From NCBI RefSeq assembly GCF_000735365.1, contig NZ_JMPL01000017.1, positions 1 through 57,802 on the forward strand: DNA of 57,802 bases, written 5' to 3'. Positions 9,497 to 20,971 of this stretch are shown piece after piece (the stretch's first letter is position 1; each line of letters opens with the position of its first letter). This DNA is from Kluyvera ascorbata ATCC 33433. GTDB taxonomy: Bacteria; Pseudomonadota; Gammaproteobacteria; Enterobacterales; Enterobacteriaceae. The translations under genes and the position numbers were made by a program. The notes beneath the pieces are model-generated. The model searched no databases. It was not told the origin of the DNA and saw nothing but the letters and a program-made list of their open reading frames with translations.

Positions 9497-10786
9497 TTAA
9501 CTAAACAGAGAGTAGGAGATGGCGGAGATAGCGATGAGGCCCATCAGGACAACGAAGACGTTGCTAATGTGACCGCTGTACTTACGCATTGCCGGTACTT
9601 TCTGAATGGCATACATCGGCATCAGGAACAGAATCATTGCGATGATTGGGCCGCCCAGGGTTTCAATCATCCCCAGGATGCTTGGGTTCAAGGTTGCCAC
9701 GATCCAGGTGGTAATCAGCATGAACAGCGCAGTGATTTTGTTCAGTTTGTTGATTTCGATGGTTTTGCCTTTGCTACGCAGAGACTTGATAACCATACCG
9801 TTAAAGCCTTCGCGTGCGCCCAGGTAGTGGCCCAGGAAGGATTTGGTGATAGCGATAATCGCGATAATCGGTGCCATCCAGGCAATGACCGGCGCGTTGA
9901 AGTGGTTCGCCAGGTAAGACAGGATGGAGATGTTCTGCTCTTTTGCCGCCGCCAGGTCCGCTGGGGACAGGCTCAGTACGCAGCTGAAGACGAAGAACAT
10001 AACGGTCAGCACCATCATCACGTGAGCACGAGCCAGAATAGAGGAGCATTTTTTCTCTGCGCCCTGGCCGTATTCTTCACGCTTCGCGACCGCGAAGGAG
10101 GAGATGATTGGTGAGTGGTTGAAGGAGAACACCATAACCGGGATTGCCAGCCACAGGGTCATCCACAGGCCGTTGCCGGTAGAGGCTGCGCTGCTGAAGG
10201 ACAGCGTTTCCAGCGCCGCACCGCTCCACTGTGGGATCAGATACAGAGCCAGCACCATCAGGGCTGCTACAAACGGGAACACCAGGATGCTCATCGCTTT
10301 AACAATCATCTGCTCACCGAAGCGAACGATGGTCATCATACCGACGATCAGAATCAGTGACAGCAGCGCGCGCGGTGGCGGCGTGATGTGCAGCTGGTGA
10401 GCCAGGAAGCTCTCAACGGTGTTGGTGATTGCTACGCTGTAAACCAGCAGGATTGGGTAGATAGCGAAGAAGTAGAGCAGGGTAATCAGTTTACCTGCGC
10501 CGATACCAAAGTGCTCTTCAACCACTTCAGTGATGTCTTCGCCCGGGTTTTTACCGGACAGTACGAAGCGGGTCAGGCCGCGGTGTGCGAAGAAAGTCAT
10601 TGGGAACGCAAGGATAGCCATGATGATAAGCGGGATCATGCCACCAACGCCGGCGTTAATTGGCAGGAACAGTACGCCCGCGCCAATTGCGGTACCGTAA
10701 AGACCCAGCATCCACATTGTATCTGTTTTGCGCCATCCGCTAGCAGATTCTGCTGTGACGATAGTGCTGGTTTGAGTGTTTTCCAT
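9497..10786 (-). CDS. sdaC: Serine:H+ symporter SdaC
   Basis: Imports L-serine with protons, feeding SdaB. The start at 10786 (MENTQTSTI) gives 429 aa as in E. coli and has a GGAG site upstream. A short hydrophilic N-terminus is followed by about eleven membrane segments of the amino acid/polyamine (HAAAP) family, including the conserved [12 protein letters not shown] and [12 protein letters not shown] segments. It leads the sdaCB operon; see the upstream region for a CRP-like site. Confidence 0.96.
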   Translation of the reverse strand: MENTQTSTIVTAESASGWRKTDTMWMLGLYGTAIGAGVLFLPINAGVGGMIPLIIMAILAFPMTFFAHRGLTRFVLSGKNPGEDITEVVEEHFGIGAGKLITLLYFFAIYPILLVYSVAITNTVESFLAHQLHITPPPRALLSLILIVGMMTIVRFGEQMIVKAMSILVFPFVAALMVLALYLIPQWSGAALETLSFSSAASTGNGLWMTLWLAIPVMVFSFNHSPIISSFAVAKREEYGQGAEKKCSSILARAHVMMVLTVMFFVFSCVLSLSPADLAAAKEQNISILSYLANHFNAPVIAWMAPIIAIIAITKSFLGHYLGAREGFNGMVIKSLRSKGKTIEINKLNKITALFMLITTWIVATLNPSILGMIETLGGPIIAMILFLMPMYAIQKVPAMRKYSGHISNVFVVLMGLIAISAISYSLFS

Positions 10787-11287
10787 CTGTATCTCCTGGA
10801 GGAAGGAAAATGCTAATTTTTTAGTCAAATAAAATAAAAAGAACGTTAAAACCAATATTAAATTTTATAAGCACCGGCTTTTTTGTGATTTTTACCCGAT
10901 GCCGTTTTAGACGAGCGCAAATGTACATTTAACTGGTAAATGTATCAGTGATCATGATCGCAAATGTAATAATCCACTTTCAGTGTGGGTTATTGCAGGT
11001 ATTTTTCCTGTAATTGCAACATATGCAGAAATTAATGGTCGCGAAGGCTACCATTCGCAGTATGTGTGGTAAATGGTGGAGGGGGTAAATACGATGTTTT
11101 TGCTGATAAAAATGGTGAAAATGGCGTTTTTTAGCGCTTAAACATAACTATGACTAATAATATGTGGTCGGATAACATACGCAAACGATTGGCTGTGAAT
11201 GAATAGGCGGGGTTAAGCGGGTTATTTTGGGGAGAATTCCGGCGGAAAAGACCGCCGGAAGGGGAGTGAATTACGCTGAGGTCAGAC
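10787..11287. promoter_or_regulatory. sdaC upstream regulatory region with CRP-like site
   Basis: The 500-base gap between sdaC and ppnN (both minus) is AT-rich and has no convincing ORF. A CRP-like palindrome AGTGA-N6-TCGCA at 10947-10962 (8 of 10 core bases) lies about 160 bases before the sdaC start; sdaC is CRP-activated in E. coli. Near its right end is a hairpin after ppnN (separate entry). I did not fix a transcription start. Confidence 0.5.
11237..11260 (-). terminator. Hairpin after ppnN, likely terminator
   Basis: A perfect 9-bp stem TTCCGGCGG/CCGCCGGAA with a 6-base loop lies 28 bases after the ppnN stop. The T-run after it on the minus strand is weak, so termination is probable but not certain. 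Confidence 0.5.
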
Positions 11288-12652
11288 TCAGGCGCAGATT
11301 TCGTAGCAGGGAATGTAGGCCGAGCCGGGCAGTTTCATACGATGCTGGGCGACGAAGCCCTGCAGCAGTTCATCCATACGGCGCATCATCTCTTTATCGC
11401 CGTGGATCTTATACGGCCCAAACTCTTCGATAGCGCGAATGCCCACTTCCTTCACGTTACCCGCCACGATGCCGGAGAAGGCGCGTCGCAGGTCGGCGGC
11501 CAGTACTTCAACCGGCTGATCCGGATAGAGCTTCAGGCTAGCCATGTTTTCGTGTGACGGCTCGAACGGCATTTGCAGGTCTGGCGCAATGCGAATCGAC
11601 CAGTTAAAGCTGTAGGCATCACCGGTATCGCGACGGTTCTCTTTCACCAGCGGCATCGCTTTCTTCATCTGCCGCGCCACTTCGACTTCATCATCAATGA
11701 TGATTTTGTAATGGCGGCGCGCGCCTTCGCCAAGCGTATGCACGACAAAATCGTCCAGTACGCGGAAGTAGTCGGCGCTCTCTTTCGGGCCGGTGAGGAT
11801 AAGCGGCAGCACCTGGTCTTTGTTCGCTGGGTTCATCAGAATGCCCAGCAGATACAGCAGCTCTTCCGCCGTACCGACGCCGCCAGGGAAGATGATTATC
11901 CCGTGGGCAATACGGACAAAGGCTTCCAGACGTTTTTCGATATCCGGCATGATGATCAGTTCGTTCACCAGCGGGTTAGGTGGCTCAGCGGCAATAATGG
12001 ACGGCTCGGTCATGCCGATAAAACGGCCTTCTTTATAGCGCTGCTGCGCGTGACCCACCGCGGCACCTTTCATCGGCGCTTCCATTGCGCCCGGACCACA
12101 GCCGGTACAGATGTTCAGCTCGCGCAGGCCAAGCTGATTACCGACGCGGCGAGCGTACAGGTATTCGTTTTCATTAATGGAGTGGCCGCCCCAGCACACC
12201 ACCATGCTCGGCGCTTCGCCAACGTGCAACGCGCGGGCGTTACGCAGAATCGAAAACACCAGGTTGGTAATGTGGGTTGAGCTTTCCAGATCGAGGTTTG
12301 GGAAGCGGACGGTGTTATGAATTTGCCCATAGACGAAAAGGATGTCGCGTAGGACGGCAAACAGGTTGGCCTGCAGCGAGCGAATAATTCGCCCATCAAC
12401 GAAGGCGTCTTCCGGCGGATTGATAAGCTCAAGCTTCACGCCGCGCTCGCGGCGCAGCACGTTAATGTCGAAGCTCTCAAAACGGGACAGCAGCTCTTTG
12501 CTGTTATCGGTCAGGCTACCTGAGTTCAGTACGGCCAAAGAACAGTTACGGAACAATTGATACAGGTCGCTGCTGGCCGTGCGTTTAAGCATGTCAACTT
12601 CCAGCTGCGACAACATATCCATTGAGCCAAGCGGGCTAATATGTGTAATCAA
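11288..12652 (-). CDS. ppnN: Pyrimidine/purine nucleotide 5'-monophosphate nucleosidase PpnN
   Basis: Cleaves nucleoside monophosphates into base and ribose 5-phosphate; in E. coli it is allosterically stimulated by (p)ppGpp. The 454-aa protein has the LOG-family Rossmann core with the motif [18 protein letters not shown] in the middle and the upstream [15 protein letters not shown] segment, between family-specific N- and C-terminal extensions. It is formerly YgdH. relA, which makes the effector, is 14 kb downstream. Confidence 0.95.
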   Translation of the reverse strand: MITHISPLGSMDMLSQLEVDMLKRTASSDLYQLFRNCSLAVLNSGSLTDNSKELLSRFESFDINVLRRERGVKLELINPPEDAFVDGRIIRSLQANLFAVLRDILFVYGQIHNTVRFPNLDLESSTHITNLVFSILRNARALHVGEAPSMVVCWGGHSINENEYLYARRVGNQLGLRELNICTGCGPGAMEAPMKGAAVGHAQQRYKEGRFIGMTEPSIIAAEPPNPLVNELIIMPDIEKRLEAFVRIAHGIIIFPGGVGTAEELLYLLGILMNPANKDQVLPLILTGPKESADYFRVLDDFVVHTLGEGARRHYKIIIDDEVEVARQMKKAMPLVKENRRDTGDAYSFNWSIRIAPDLQMPFEPSHENMASLKLYPDQPVEVLAADLRRAFSGIVAGNVKEVGIRAIEEFGPYKIHGDKEMMRRMDELLQGFVAQHRMKLPGSAYIPCYEICA

Positions 12653-12767
12653 GTGAACTCCTTACGGGACGAAAATCGTCTTCCTTGCTGATTACAATAG
12701 CCTCGCTGGCCTGTTTTCTACAACCTCGGCGCGGAACAAAGCGCGCAAAATTGAGAATTTGTTAAGC

Positions 12768-13613
12768 TTACTGGCGCACCAGTCGGCCAATAGCTGGAAC
12801 AAATTCACCGTTTGAGCGCCACGGATTAATATCCAGACCGCCGCGGCGCGTATAGCGTGCGTAAACGCTCAGGCTCTCCGGCGCGCAGAAACGTAGGAGG
12901 TCATTGAAGATACGTTCGACGCACTGCTCGTGGAATTCGTTGTGATGGCGGAACGATACCAGGTAACGCAGCAGCTTCTCACGGTCGATTTGCGGGCCAC
13001 GGTATTGAATCTGCACTGAGCCCCAGTCCGGCTGATGGGTGATAAGGCAGTTTGATTTCAGCAGATGGCTGACCAGCGTCTCTTGCACCACCTTCTCACC
13101 GGCCGCGCCGTCGAGATAATCGGCGTTAAATTCGTAGCTCTCAATCTCGATATCCTGATTATCAATGCAGCTACCGTGGAAGTGAGCAATAGGCTGACCT
13201 TCCAGCTCGTCAATGCGATACAGCGCAACGGTCACGTGGCCTTCAGCGCAGGCGCACAGGTCGCGTTCCAGCGTCTGCTGCACCGCTTCCCAGCTATCAA
13301 AACGCGTCTGGTTGAAGCTGTTGAGGTACAGCTTGAAGCTTTTGGACTCCACCAGATTGACCGTCGCGTGGCTTAGCTCGACGTGGCCAACGGCCACCTG
13401 CGGCAGCCCTTTGGCATTCAGCCAGGAGAGTTCATACAGCGTCCAGATATCCGCGCCATGAAACGGCAAGGTATCGGCGTGCAGCCCGAGCGGGTCGCGG
13501 TTTAAGCTGCGCGGCACGCCCTGAAGCAGGGAGGCATCGTAGGTATCGCGATAATCTGTGGTTTTACCCAGGGTCAGGCCAGACAGCGCCTGATGGTTCT
13601 CATAAGAAGACAT
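12768..13613 (-). CDS. queF: NADPH-dependent 7-cyano-7-deazaguanine reductase
   Basis: Reduces the nitrile preQ0 to the amine preQ1 in queuosine synthesis. It is the long, two-domain QueF form, 281 aa. The catalytic cysteine and aspartate are C189 and D196 in [13 protein letters not shown] of the C-terminal T-fold half. It diverges from syd; queE and queD of the same pathway lie near 36-38 kb. Confidence 0.96.
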   Translation of the reverse strand: MSSYENHQALSGLTLGKTTDYRDTYDASLLQGVPRSLNRDPLGLHADTLPFHGADIWTLYELSWLNAKGLPQVAVGHVELSHATVNLVESKSFKLYLNSFNQTRFDSWEAVQQTLERDLCACAEGHVTVALYRIDELEGQPIAHFHGSCIDNQDIEIESYEFNADYLDGAAGEKVVQETLVSHLLKSNCLITHQPDWGSVQIQYRGPQIDREKLLRYLVSFRHHNEFHEQCVERIFNDLLRFCAPESLSVYARYTRRGGLDINPWRSNGEFVPAIGRLVRQ

Positions 13614-13682
13614 GTTTCACCGTTACAAAGCAGGTACACTATTGTTTCTAGTGTATCCTGGCTAACCTGAAGAGAGAAATTC

Positions 13683-14228
13683 GTGGATCAGCAGACCGCA
13701 GAAGCATTACACGCATTTACCCAACGCTATTGCGATGCCTGGCAGCGTGAGCGCAACAGCCTGCCGCGCAGCGAGGAACTTTACGGCATTCCGTCCCCGT
13801 GCCAGGTCTCGACGACCGATGATGAGGTGCTCTGGCAGCCGCAGCCGTTCGACGGCGAGCAAAATGTAAATGGCGTTGAACGCGCAATGGACATTGTGGT
13901 ACAACAACCCATTCACACCTATTATACCACCCAGTATGCGGGTGATATGCGCGCAATGTTTATGGGAGAAACCCTGATGTTGCTGCAGGCGTGGAGCCCT
14001 GACGATTTTCGTCGCGTGCAGGAAAACCTGATTGGTCACCTGGTCACGCAAAAACGACTTAAACTTTCACCGACGCTGTTTATCGCGACGCTCGACAGCG
14101 AGCTAGACGTGATTTCCGTCTGCAATGTGACCGGTGAAGTCATCAAAGAGACGCTCGGTACCCGTAATCGCCTGCCTTTAGCGTCGTCACTTGCGAGTTT
14201 CCTGACTCAACTTGAGCCTATCCTGTAA
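13683..14228 (+). CDS. syd: SecY-interacting protein Syd
   Basis: A cytoplasmic protein that binds SecY at the inner membrane and is proposed to check assembly of the SecYEG translocon. The GTG start at 13683, preceded by AGAGAG, gives 181 aa, exactly the E. coli length, with the conserved [12 protein letters not shown] and [18 protein letters not shown] segments. It is followed by csrB, as in E. coli. Confidence 0.95.
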   Translation: MDQQTAEALHAFTQRYCDAWQRERNSLPRSEELYGIPSPCQVSTTDDEVLWQPQPFDGEQNVNGVERAMDIVVQQPIHTYYTTQYAGDMRAMFMGETLMLLQAWSPDDFRRVQENLIGHLVTQKRLKLSPTLFIATLDSELDVISVCNVTGEVIKETLGTRNRLPLASSLASFLTQLEPIL

Positions 14229-14247
14229 GACAGTTTGCCCATCACTT

Positions 14248-14265
14248 TGTGAGAGATCTCTTACA
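14248..14265. promoter_or_regulatory. UvrY-type binding palindrome upstream of csrB
   Basis: TGTGAGAGATCTCTTACA is an 18-bp near-perfect inverted repeat centred about 183 bases before the CsrB 5' end, the distance range and sequence I recall for the UvrY site of E. coli csrB. A second half-site, TGTGAGAGAT, follows at 14271-14280. AT-rich DNA at 14325-14370 could hold an IHF site, but I did not pin one. Confidence 0.75.
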
Positions 14266-14438
14266 CGCCTTGTGAGAGATCGCCAGAAGATAAGTAAGAC
14301 ACTCATCCTACCCATTTAGTAATTTCCTTTTATATCAATATAGTATTCAAATATTAAGCATATTATTGCTCAGGTAAGTCTTAAGGGGTTGTCTCACAAG
14401 CACTTGTAAGACGGGGCGGAATAGCGGATTCTATCTAC

Positions 14439-14808
14439 GTCGACAGGGAGTCGCACAATGAAGTGAACATTAGGATGATGGCACTTCATAGGACACACCG
14501 GGAAGGTGATTCAAGGAAAGGCTTCAGGATGAAGCAAAAGGACAACGCAGGAACGCGTTAAAGGACACCTCCAGGACGGAGAATGAGAGCCAGACAGGAT
14601 ATCTGGTGGATCAGGAAGATCAGGACACACTCAAGGATTGGGTGAAATCACATCGGGGTGGTGTGATGCAGGAAGCAACCGTTTATGGATGAACATGGTC
14701 AGGAGACCACAGGAAAAGTTGTCACGGATGAGCAGGGAGCACCAAAAGTAGCTGGATTGCTGCGAAACGAACCGGGAGCACTGTTTTTACAGTGCTCCCT
14801 TTTTTTTG
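14439..14808 (+). ncRNA. csrB: CsrB regulatory RNA (CsrA antagonist)
   Basis: A 370-nt RNA beginning GTCGACAGGGAGTC, the conserved CsrB 5' end, in its usual place between syd and yqcC. I count about two dozen GGA motifs, many in hairpin loops as AGGA, which bind and sequester the translational repressor CsrA. It ends with GGGAGCACTGT/ACAGTGCTCCC and a run of eight T. Transcription is activated in the family by phosphorylated UvrY, whose sensor BarA is encoded at 22-25 kb. A TATCTA -10-like box lies at 14432. Confidence 0.96.
14774..14808 (+). terminator. csrB terminator
   Basis: An 11-bp perfect stem with a TTTT loop is followed directly by a run of eight T: a strong intrinsic terminator. 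Confidence 0.9.
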
Positions 14809-14862
14809 TTTCCCGCCAACTAGTGATATCCTGCGCCCGATTTTGTTTCCTCTGAGGTTTCC

Positions 14863-15192
14863 ATGACACGCCACGACAGCTTACGCGATCAACTACTGCT
14901 TATTGAAACCCTGATGCGCCAGCATCAACACTGGCAAGAGACCGCACCGCATGAGAGCGCATTCGCCAGCGATCAGCCATTCTGCATGGATACGCTGGAG
15001 CCGTTAGAGTGGCTGCAATGGGTGCTGATTCCGCGCATGCACCAACTGCTCGATAGTGAAATGCCGCTGCCAACCGGTTTTGCTATTGCCCCATACTATG
15101 AAATGGCGCTGGATGCCGCACACCCGCTGCGCGCGATCATTCTGCCGCCGCTGGAACAGCTGGATGCCTTCTTCGTGAGCGATACGCACTGA
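14863..15192 (+). CDS. yqcC: YqcC-like conserved protein (DUF446)
   Basis: A 109-aa soluble protein of the YqcC family, recognised by its position and the segment EPLEWLQWVLIPRMHQLLD. Its function is unknown. Its TGA overlaps the truC ATG by one base (TGATG), so the two are translationally coupled. RBS TGAGG lies upstream of the ATG. Confidence 0.93.
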   Translation: MTRHDSLRDQLLLIETLMRQHQHWQETAPHESAFASDQPFCMDTLEPLEWLQWVLIPRMHQLLDSEMPLPTGFAIAPYYEMALDAAHPLRAIILPPLEQLDAFFVSDTH

Positions 15193-15974
15193 TGCTGGAA
15201 ATTATTTACCAGGATGAGTGGCTGGTGGCGGTGAACAAACCGTCCGGCTGGCTGGTACATCGCAGCTGGCTCGACCGCGATGAAAAAGTCGTGGTGATGC
15301 AAACGGTGCGCGACCAGATTGGCCAGCACGTTTTCACCGCCCATCGCCTTGACCGCCCAACCTCTGGCGTCCTTTTAATGGGGCTTTCCAGCGAAGCGGG
15401 CCGCCTGCTATCCCAGCAGTTTGAACAGCACCAGATGCAGAAGCGCTACCATGCTATCGTGCGCGGTTGGCTGATGGACGAGGCCATTCTCGACTATCCG
15501 TTGGTGGAAGAACTCGACAAAATTGCCGATAAGTTTGCCCGCGAGAATAAAGACCCGCAGCCGGCGGTGACCCATTATCGTGGGCTGGCGACGGTGGAAA
15601 TGCCGGTGCCTACGGGCCGTTATCCTACCACCCGCTACGGGCTGGTCGAGCTGGAGCCGAAAACCGGCCGTAAGCATCAGTTACGCCGCCATCTGGCGCA
15701 TCTTCGTCACCCGATTATTGGCGACAGCAAGCACGGCGACCTGCGCCAGAATCGCAGCGGTGCCGAGCATTTTGGCTGTCACCGTTTAATGCTTCATGCT
15801 AGCCAACTCTCGTTAACGCACCCGTTTACCGGTGAGCCGCTGACCATTCGCGCTGGGCTAGATGACGTCTGGATGCAGGCTTTATCACATTTCGGCTGGC
15901 GTGGGCTTCTCCCTGAGAATGAAAGGGTTGAGTTTGTGAGCGACTGCGGTCAGGATGAAGCTATCCAGAAGTAA
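15192..15974 (+). CDS. truC: tRNA pseudouridine(65) synthase TruC
   Basis: Isomerises U65 in the T arm of certain tRNAs to pseudouridine. The 260-aa RluA-family protein has the catalytic aspartate D54 in the motif HRLDRPTSGVLL and the family segment EPKTGRKHQLRRHL. It is coupled to yqcC and followed 15 bases later by yqcA. Confidence 0.96.
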   Translation: MLEIIYQDEWLVAVNKPSGWLVHRSWLDRDEKVVVMQTVRDQIGQHVFTAHRLDRPTSGVLLMGLSSEAGRLLSQQFEQHQMQKRYHAIVRGWLMDEAILDYPLVEELDKIADKFARENKDPQPAVTHYRGLATVEMPVPTGRYPTTRYGLVELEPKTGRKHQLRRHLAHLRHPIIGDSKHGDLRQNRSGAEHFGCHRLMLHASQLSLTHPFTGEPLTIRAGLDDVWMQALSHFGWRGLLPENERVEFVSDCGQDEAIQK

Positions 15975-15989
15975 ACAGGGAGTTAAATC

Positions 15990-16433
15990 ATGGCTGAAGT
16001 AGGGATTTTTGTCGGCACCATGTACGGCAATTCGCTGTTGGTGGCGGAAGAAGCAGAAACCATTCTGAGCGGTCTTGGTCATAAAGCGACGGTATTTGAA
16101 GACCCGATGGTCTCTGATTGGGAAAGCTACACCGGAAAGTACGTGCTGGTGGTGACTTCCACAACCGGACAAGGCGATTTACCTGACAGCATCGTACCGC
16201 TGTTTAACGATCTGCAGGATATGTATCAGCCGCATCTGCGCTACGGTATTATCGCGCTGGGTGATAGCACCTATGCCAATTTCTGCGGCGGCGGTAAGCG
16301 GTTTGATGCGCTTTTACAGGAACAAGGCGCGCAGCGCATTGGCGAAATGCTGATGATTGATGCGTCTGAAGACCCGGAGCCGGAGAGCGTTTCCAATCCG
16401 TGGGTTGAGCAGTGGGCAACGCTGCTGAAATAA
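15990..16433 (+). CDS. yqcA: Flavodoxin-like protein YqcA
   Basis: A 147-aa short-chain flavodoxin related to MioC. The FMN phosphate loop is GTMYGNS near residue 9, and further FMN loops are [10 protein letters not shown] and [13 protein letters not shown]. It probably carries electrons for an unidentified partner. It is the third gene of yqcC-truC-yqcA. Confidence 0.93.
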   Translation: MAEVGIFVGTMYGNSLLVAEEAETILSGLGHKATVFEDPMVSDWESYTGKYVLVVTSTTGQGDLPDSIVPLFNDLQDMYQPHLRYGIIALGDSTYANFCGGGKRFDALLQEQGAQRIGEMLMIDASEDPEPESVSNPWVEQWATLLK

Positions 16434-16911
16434 CCAAATCACAGGGCTGCCCTCTCCCTACGCAGAGGGCCTCCTTGTTCGTGCTGCCAGCCAATCCTTT
16501 GTAAACCAACGACAAAAGAGATCATAACGGCTCTTCTCCTGCCCCACATCTGGCGTTTGCCCTAAAACCCTATTTTTATAGCGGCTTTGCCTGGCGTTTT
16601 CACAACGTCAAGAGAAGCGTTTCACGCTCCTGCCTTTCCCCTCGAATGAGAGGGCTGCGTTTTTCATTTTCGTGAGCGACTGCCCAGGTTATTGGGCTTA
16701 TGCTGAAAATTTATCATTAAGTGAACGAAAATGCTGTGCGTTTGAACAGTGAGGCGACGCAGTCCTCTTTTTATACTTTCTCCTGCCAGTTACTAAAAAG
16801 CAGTAGTGCAACGACATACTGCATAAAACACAAATACGTCATTCTGATTACCCTACAGGTTGTGCTGTTCAGAATGAATGTAGCGAAAAGCTATAATTCA
16901 GGAGTACAACA
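16434..16911. other. Intergenic region before gudP
   Basis: This 478-base gap begins with a small hairpin (GCCCTCT/AGAGGGC, 16448-16469) that could end yqcA transcription. The rest is AT-rich toward gudP and should carry the gud promoter and any CdaR site, but I could not identify either with confidence. A 64-codon frame from a GTG at 16721 has no good ribosome site or family likeness and is not called. GudP has a GGAG site (16901). Confidence 0.5.
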
Positions 16912-18267
16912 ATGAGTTCATTGAGTCAGACCGCGAGTGCCGTTGAAAAACGGACGAATGCTCGCTATTGGATTGTGGTGATGCTGTTTATCGTCACCTC
17001 GTTCAACTACGGTGACCGTGCGACGCTTTCCATCGCCGGCTCAGAGATGGCCAAAGATATTGGCCTTGACCCTGTCGGTATGGGTTATGTTTTTTCAGCA
17101 TTTTCATGGGCCTATGTTATTGGCCAAATTCCAGACGGTTGGTTGCTTGATCGCTTCGGCTCTAAACGCGTCTATTTCTGGTCTATCTTTATCTGGTCGG
17201 TTTTCACCCTGTTACAGGGATTTGTCGACATCTTTAGCGGTTTTGGCATCATTATCGCGCTCTTTACCTTGCGTTTTCTCGTCGGGCTTGCTGAATCGCC
17301 ATCCTTCCCGGGCAACAGCCGTATTGTCGCGGCCTGGTTCCCGGCTCAGGAGAGGGGAACGGCGGTTGCTATTTTTAACTCCGCGCAGTACTTCGCGACC
17401 GTGATCTTCGCCCCGATCATGGGCTGGTTAACCCATGAGGTGGGTTGGTCACACGTCTTCTTCTTTATGGGCGGTCTGGGGATCGTTATCAGCTTTGTCT
17501 GGATGAAAGTGATTCACGAGCCAAATCAGCACCCAGGCGTGAACAAAAAAGAGCTGGAGTACATTGCTGAGGGCGGCGCGCTGATTAACATGGATCAGAA
17601 AGGCCCTAAGACGAAGGTTCCTTTCAGCGAAAAATGGGGGCAGATTAAACAGTTAATTGGCTCCCGCATGATGATTGGTATTTACATCGGTCAGTACTGT
17701 ATCAACGCCTTAACCTACTTCTTTATCACCTGGTTCCCGGTTTATCTGGTGCAGGCTCGCGGGATGTCGATTCTCAAAGCCGGTTTCGTTGCCTCAGTTC
17801 CGGCGGTATGCGGTTTTGCGGGCGGCGTATTGGGCGGGATTATCTCTGACTGGCTGATGCGTCGCACCGGCTCGCTCAACGTGGCGCGTAAAACGCCTAT
17901 CGTGCTGGGGATGCTGTTATCGATGGTGATGGTGTTCTGTAACTACGTCAACGTTGAGTGGATGATTATCGGCTTTATGGCGTTGGCCTTCTTCGGAAAA
18001 GGTATCGGTGCGCTGGGCTGGGCGGTGATGGCCGATACGGCACCGAAAGAGATCAGCGGTCTGTCCGGTGGCCTGTTCAACATGTTCGGTAATATTTCCG
18101 GCATCGTAACGCCAATCGCGATTGGCTACATCGTTGGGACCACCGGCTCCTTCAACGGTGCGCTGATTTATGTGGGGATTCATGCGCTCGTGGCGATTCT
18201 GAGTTATCTGGTGCTTGTGGGCGATATCAAACGTGTGGAACTTAAACCAATAACGGGACGTGCATGA
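16912..18267 (+). CDS. gudP: D-glucarate/galactarate:H+ symporter GudP
   Basis: An MFS anion:cation symporter of 451 aa with twelve predicted membrane segments, importing D-glucarate (and related aldarates). The conserved MFS loop is seen as [17 protein letters not shown] after the second segment, with [12 protein letters not shown] in the first, as in GudP and GarP. The stop codon overlaps the gudX start (TGATG), starting a gudPXD operon. Confidence 0.95.
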   Translation: MSSLSQTASAVEKRTNARYWIVVMLFIVTSFNYGDRATLSIAGSEMAKDIGLDPVGMGYVFSAFSWAYVIGQIPDGWLLDRFGSKRVYFWSIFIWSVFTLLQGFVDIFSGFGIIIALFTLRFLVGLAESPSFPGNSRIVAAWFPAQERGTAVAIFNSAQYFATVIFAPIMGWLTHEVGWSHVFFFMGGLGIVISFVWMKVIHEPNQHPGVNKKELEYIAEGGALINMDQKGPKTKVPFSEKWGQIKQLIGSRMMIGIYIGQYCINALTYFFITWFPVYLVQARGMSILKAGFVASVPAVCGFAGGVLGGIISDWLMRRTGSLNVARKTPIVLGMLLSMVMVFCNYVNVEWMIIGFMALAFFGKGIGALGWAVMADTAPKEISGLSGGLFNMFGNISGIVTPIAIGYIVGTTGSFNGALIYVGIHALVAILSYLVLVGDIKRVELKPITGRA

Positions 18268-19607
18268 TGAATACACAATCAAGCCCCATCATTACGGACA
18301 TGAAAGTCATTCCGGTCGCCGGACATGACAGCATGCTGCTGAACATTGGCGGCGCGCACAATGCCTGGTTCACGCGAAATATTGTGGTGTTAACTGATAA
18401 CGCCGGGAATACCGGCGTAGGCGAAGCGCCGGGCGGTGAGGTGATTTATCAGACGCTGCTCGATGCCATCCCGATGGTATTGGGGCAGGAAGTTGCGCGG
18501 CTGAACAAAGTGGTGCAGCGGGTGCATAAAGGCAACCAGTCTGCTGATTTTGATACTTTTGGTAAAGGCGCGTGGACGTTTGAACTGCGGGTGAACGCAG
18601 TGGCCGCGCTAGAGGCGGCGCTGCTTGATCTATTGGGCAAAGCGCTGAACGTCCCGGTGTGTGAACTGTTGGGGCCGGGTAAACAGCGTGATGCGGTCAC
18701 GGTGCTGGGCTACCTGTTCTATATAGGCGATCGTACGAAGACCGATTTGCCCTATCTGGAGAGTACACCGGGCAACCACGAATGGTACCACCTGCGTCAT
18801 CAGGAAGCGCTGAACAGCGACGCGGTGCTGCGTCTTGCGCAGGCCTCTCAGGATCGTTACGGGTTTAAAGATTTCAAGCTAAAGGGCGGTGTATTGCCGG
18901 GTGAACAGGAGATTGAATCGGTACGGGAGTTGAAAAAGCAGTTCCCGGACGCGCGTATTACGGTTGATCCTAACGGTGCCTGGCTGCTGGATGAAGCGAT
19001 TTCGCTGTGCAAAGGGTTGAACGATGTGCTGACCTATGCAGAAGACCCCTGTGGCGCAGAACAAGGATTCTCCGGTCGTGAAGTGATGGCGGAGTTTCGC
19101 CGCGCAACCGGCCTGCCGGTGGCGACTAATATGATTGCCACCAACTGGCGAGAAATGGGGCACGCGGTGATGCTAAATTCAGTCGACATTCCGCTTGCCG
19201 ACCCGCACTTCTGGACTCTCTCCGGGGCGGTTCGCGTCGCCCAACTTTGCGACGATTGGGGGCTTACCTGGGGCTGCCACTCTAACAACCATTTTGATAT
19301 TTCCCTGGCGATGTTTACCCATGTCGGTGCTGCTGCGCCGGGTAACCCAACCGCCATTGATACCCACTGGATTTGGCAAGAAGGTGATGCCCGCCTGACC
19401 AAAAATCCACTTCAGATTAAGGACGGTAAGATTGCCGTACCTGATGCGCCTGGGCTTGGCGTAGAGCTGGACTGGGAGCAGATTCATCGGGCGCATGAAG
19501 CCTACAAAAAACTGCCAGGGGGCGCACGTAACGACGCTGGCCCGATGCAGTATCTGATTCCCGGCTGGACCTTTGACCGTAAACGCCCTGTTTTCGGCCG
19601 CAATTAA
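18267..19607 (+). CDS. gudX: Glucarate dehydratase-related protein GudX
   Basis: An enolase-superfamily paralogue of GudD, 446 aa from the second of two adjacent ATGs (18267), which matches the E. coli length. It keeps the KLK lysine pair, the metal ligand motifs DPNGAW and [11 protein letters not shown], and the histidine in CHSNNHFD. It differs from GudD at the motif NMIATNW, where GudD has NMIATDW. E. coli GudX is described as having only low glucarate dehydratase activity; its physiological role is not settled. It is coupled to gudP and lies 19 bases before gudD. Confidence 0.95.
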   Translation: MNTQSSPIITDMKVIPVAGHDSMLLNIGGAHNAWFTRNIVVLTDNAGNTGVGEAPGGEVIYQTLLDAIPMVLGQEVARLNKVVQRVHKGNQSADFDTFGKGAWTFELRVNAVAALEAALLDLLGKALNVPVCELLGPGKQRDAVTVLGYLFYIGDRTKTDLPYLESTPGNHEWYHLRHQEALNSDAVLRLAQASQDRYGFKDFKLKGGVLPGEQEIESVRELKKQFPDARITVDPNGAWLLDEAISLCKGLNDVLTYAEDPCGAEQGFSGREVMAEFRRATGLPVATNMIATNWREMGHAVMLNSVDIPLADPHFWTLSGAVRVAQLCDDWGLTWGCHSNNHFDISLAMFTHVGAAAPGNPTAIDTHWIWQEGDARLTKNPLQIKDGKIAVPDAPGLGVELDWEQIHRAHEAYKKLPGGARNDAGPMQYLIPGWTFDRKRPVFGRN

Positions 19608-19626
19608 TTTAAGAAAGGATTGAACA

Positions 19627-20967
19627 ATGACGATGCAAACTTCAACGCCAGTAGTCACTTCGATGCAGGTTATTCCGGTTGCTGGTCACGACAGCATGCT
19701 GATGAATCTGAGCGGAGCGCATGCGCCGTTCTTTACCCGCAATATTGTGATTATCAAGGATAACGCAGGGCACACGGGGGTTGGGGAGATCCCCGGCGGT
19801 GAGAAAATTCGCCTGACCCTCGAAGACGCCATTCCGCTGGTGGTGGGGAAAACCCTCGGCGAGTACAAAAACGTACTGAATACCGTGCGCAGCACCTTTG
19901 CCGACCGCGATGCGACCGGTCGCGGCCTGCAAACTTTTGACCTACGTACCACGATTCATGTGGTGACGGGAATTGAAGCGGCGATGCTCGATCTGTTGGG
20001 TCAGCATCTGGGCGTTAACGTAGCGTCCCTGCTGGGCGACGGTCAACAGCGTAGCGAAGTAGAGATGCTGGGCTACCTGTTCTTCGTCGGTAACCGTAAA
20101 GCCACGCCGCTGCCGTATCAGAGTCAGCCGGACGAGAAATGCGACTGGTATCGACTGCGCCATGACGAAGCCATGACCCCGGATGCAGTAGTGCGCCTCG
20201 CAGAAGCGGCGTATGAAAAGTATGGCTTCAACGACTTTAAGCTGAAAGGCGGCGTGCTGGCAGGTGAAGAAGAAGCTGAGTCTATCGTGGCGCTGGCAAA
20301 ACGTTTCCCGCAGGCGCGCGTGACGCTGGATCCAAACGGCGCATGGTCGTTGAATGAAGCGATCCAGATCGGTAAATACCTGAAAGGATCGCTGGCCTAC
20401 GCTGAAGATCCGTGCGGCGCTGAGCAGGGCTTCTCCGGTCGTGAAGTGATGGCGGAATTCCGCCGTGCTACGGGGCTGCCAACCGCCACCAATATGATTG
20501 CCACCGACTGGCGTCAGATGGGCCATACGCTGTCTCTGCAATCGGTGGATATTCCGCTGGCGGACCCGCACTTCTGGACCATGCAGGGCTCGGTACGCGT
20601 GGCACAGATGTGCCATGAGTTTGGCCTGACCTGGGGCTCACATTCTAACAATCACTTCGATATTTCGCTGGCGATGTTCACCCACGTGGCTGCCGCCGCA
20701 CCAGGGAAAATCACCGCAATTGACACCCACTGGATTTGGCAGGAAGGTAATCAGCGCCTGACCAAAGAACCGTTTGAAATCAAAGGCGGTATGGTGCAGG
20801 TACCGAACAAACCGGGTCTGGGCGTTGAGTTGGATATGGACCAGGTGATGCAGGCCAATGCGCTGTACAAAAAGCACGGACTCGGCGCACGCGATGACGC
20901 GATGGGAATGCAGTATCTGATCCCGAACTGGACATTTGATAACAAACGTCCTTGCATGGTGCGCTAA
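19627..20967 (+). CDS. gudD: Glucarate dehydratase GudD
   Basis: Dehydrates D-glucarate (or L-idarate) to 5-keto-4-deoxy-D-glucarate. The 446-aa enolase-superfamily enzyme shows the catalytic residues at family positions: K205 and K207 in FKLKGG, metal ligands D235, E260 and N289, and H339 in GSHSNNHF. It is preceded by GAAAGGA and followed by a 12-bp hairpin before the kinase gene. Confidence 0.97.
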   Translation: MTMQTSTPVVTSMQVIPVAGHDSMLMNLSGAHAPFFTRNIVIIKDNAGHTGVGEIPGGEKIRLTLEDAIPLVVGKTLGEYKNVLNTVRSTFADRDATGRGLQTFDLRTTIHVVTGIEAAMLDLLGQHLGVNVASLLGDGQQRSEVEMLGYLFFVGNRKATPLPYQSQPDEKCDWYRLRHDEAMTPDAVVRLAEAAYEKYGFNDFKLKGGVLAGEEEAESIVALAKRFPQARVTLDPNGAWSLNEAIQIGKYLKGSLAYAEDPCGAEQGFSGREVMAEFRRATGLPTATNMIATDWRQMGHTLSLQSVDIPLADPHFWTMQGSVRVAQMCHEFGLTWGSHSNNHFDISLAMFTHVAAAAPGKITAIDTHWIWQEGNQRLTKEPFEIKGGMVQVPNKPGLGVELDMDQVMQANALYKKHGLGARDDAMGMQYLIPNWTFDNKRPCMVR

Positions 20968-20971
20968 GCTT

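Noticed and set aside
16721-16915. A 64-codon frame running into the gudP start
   Set aside because: It starts at GTG without a good ribosome site. It could be a leader peptide, but nothing in its sequence suggests regulation.
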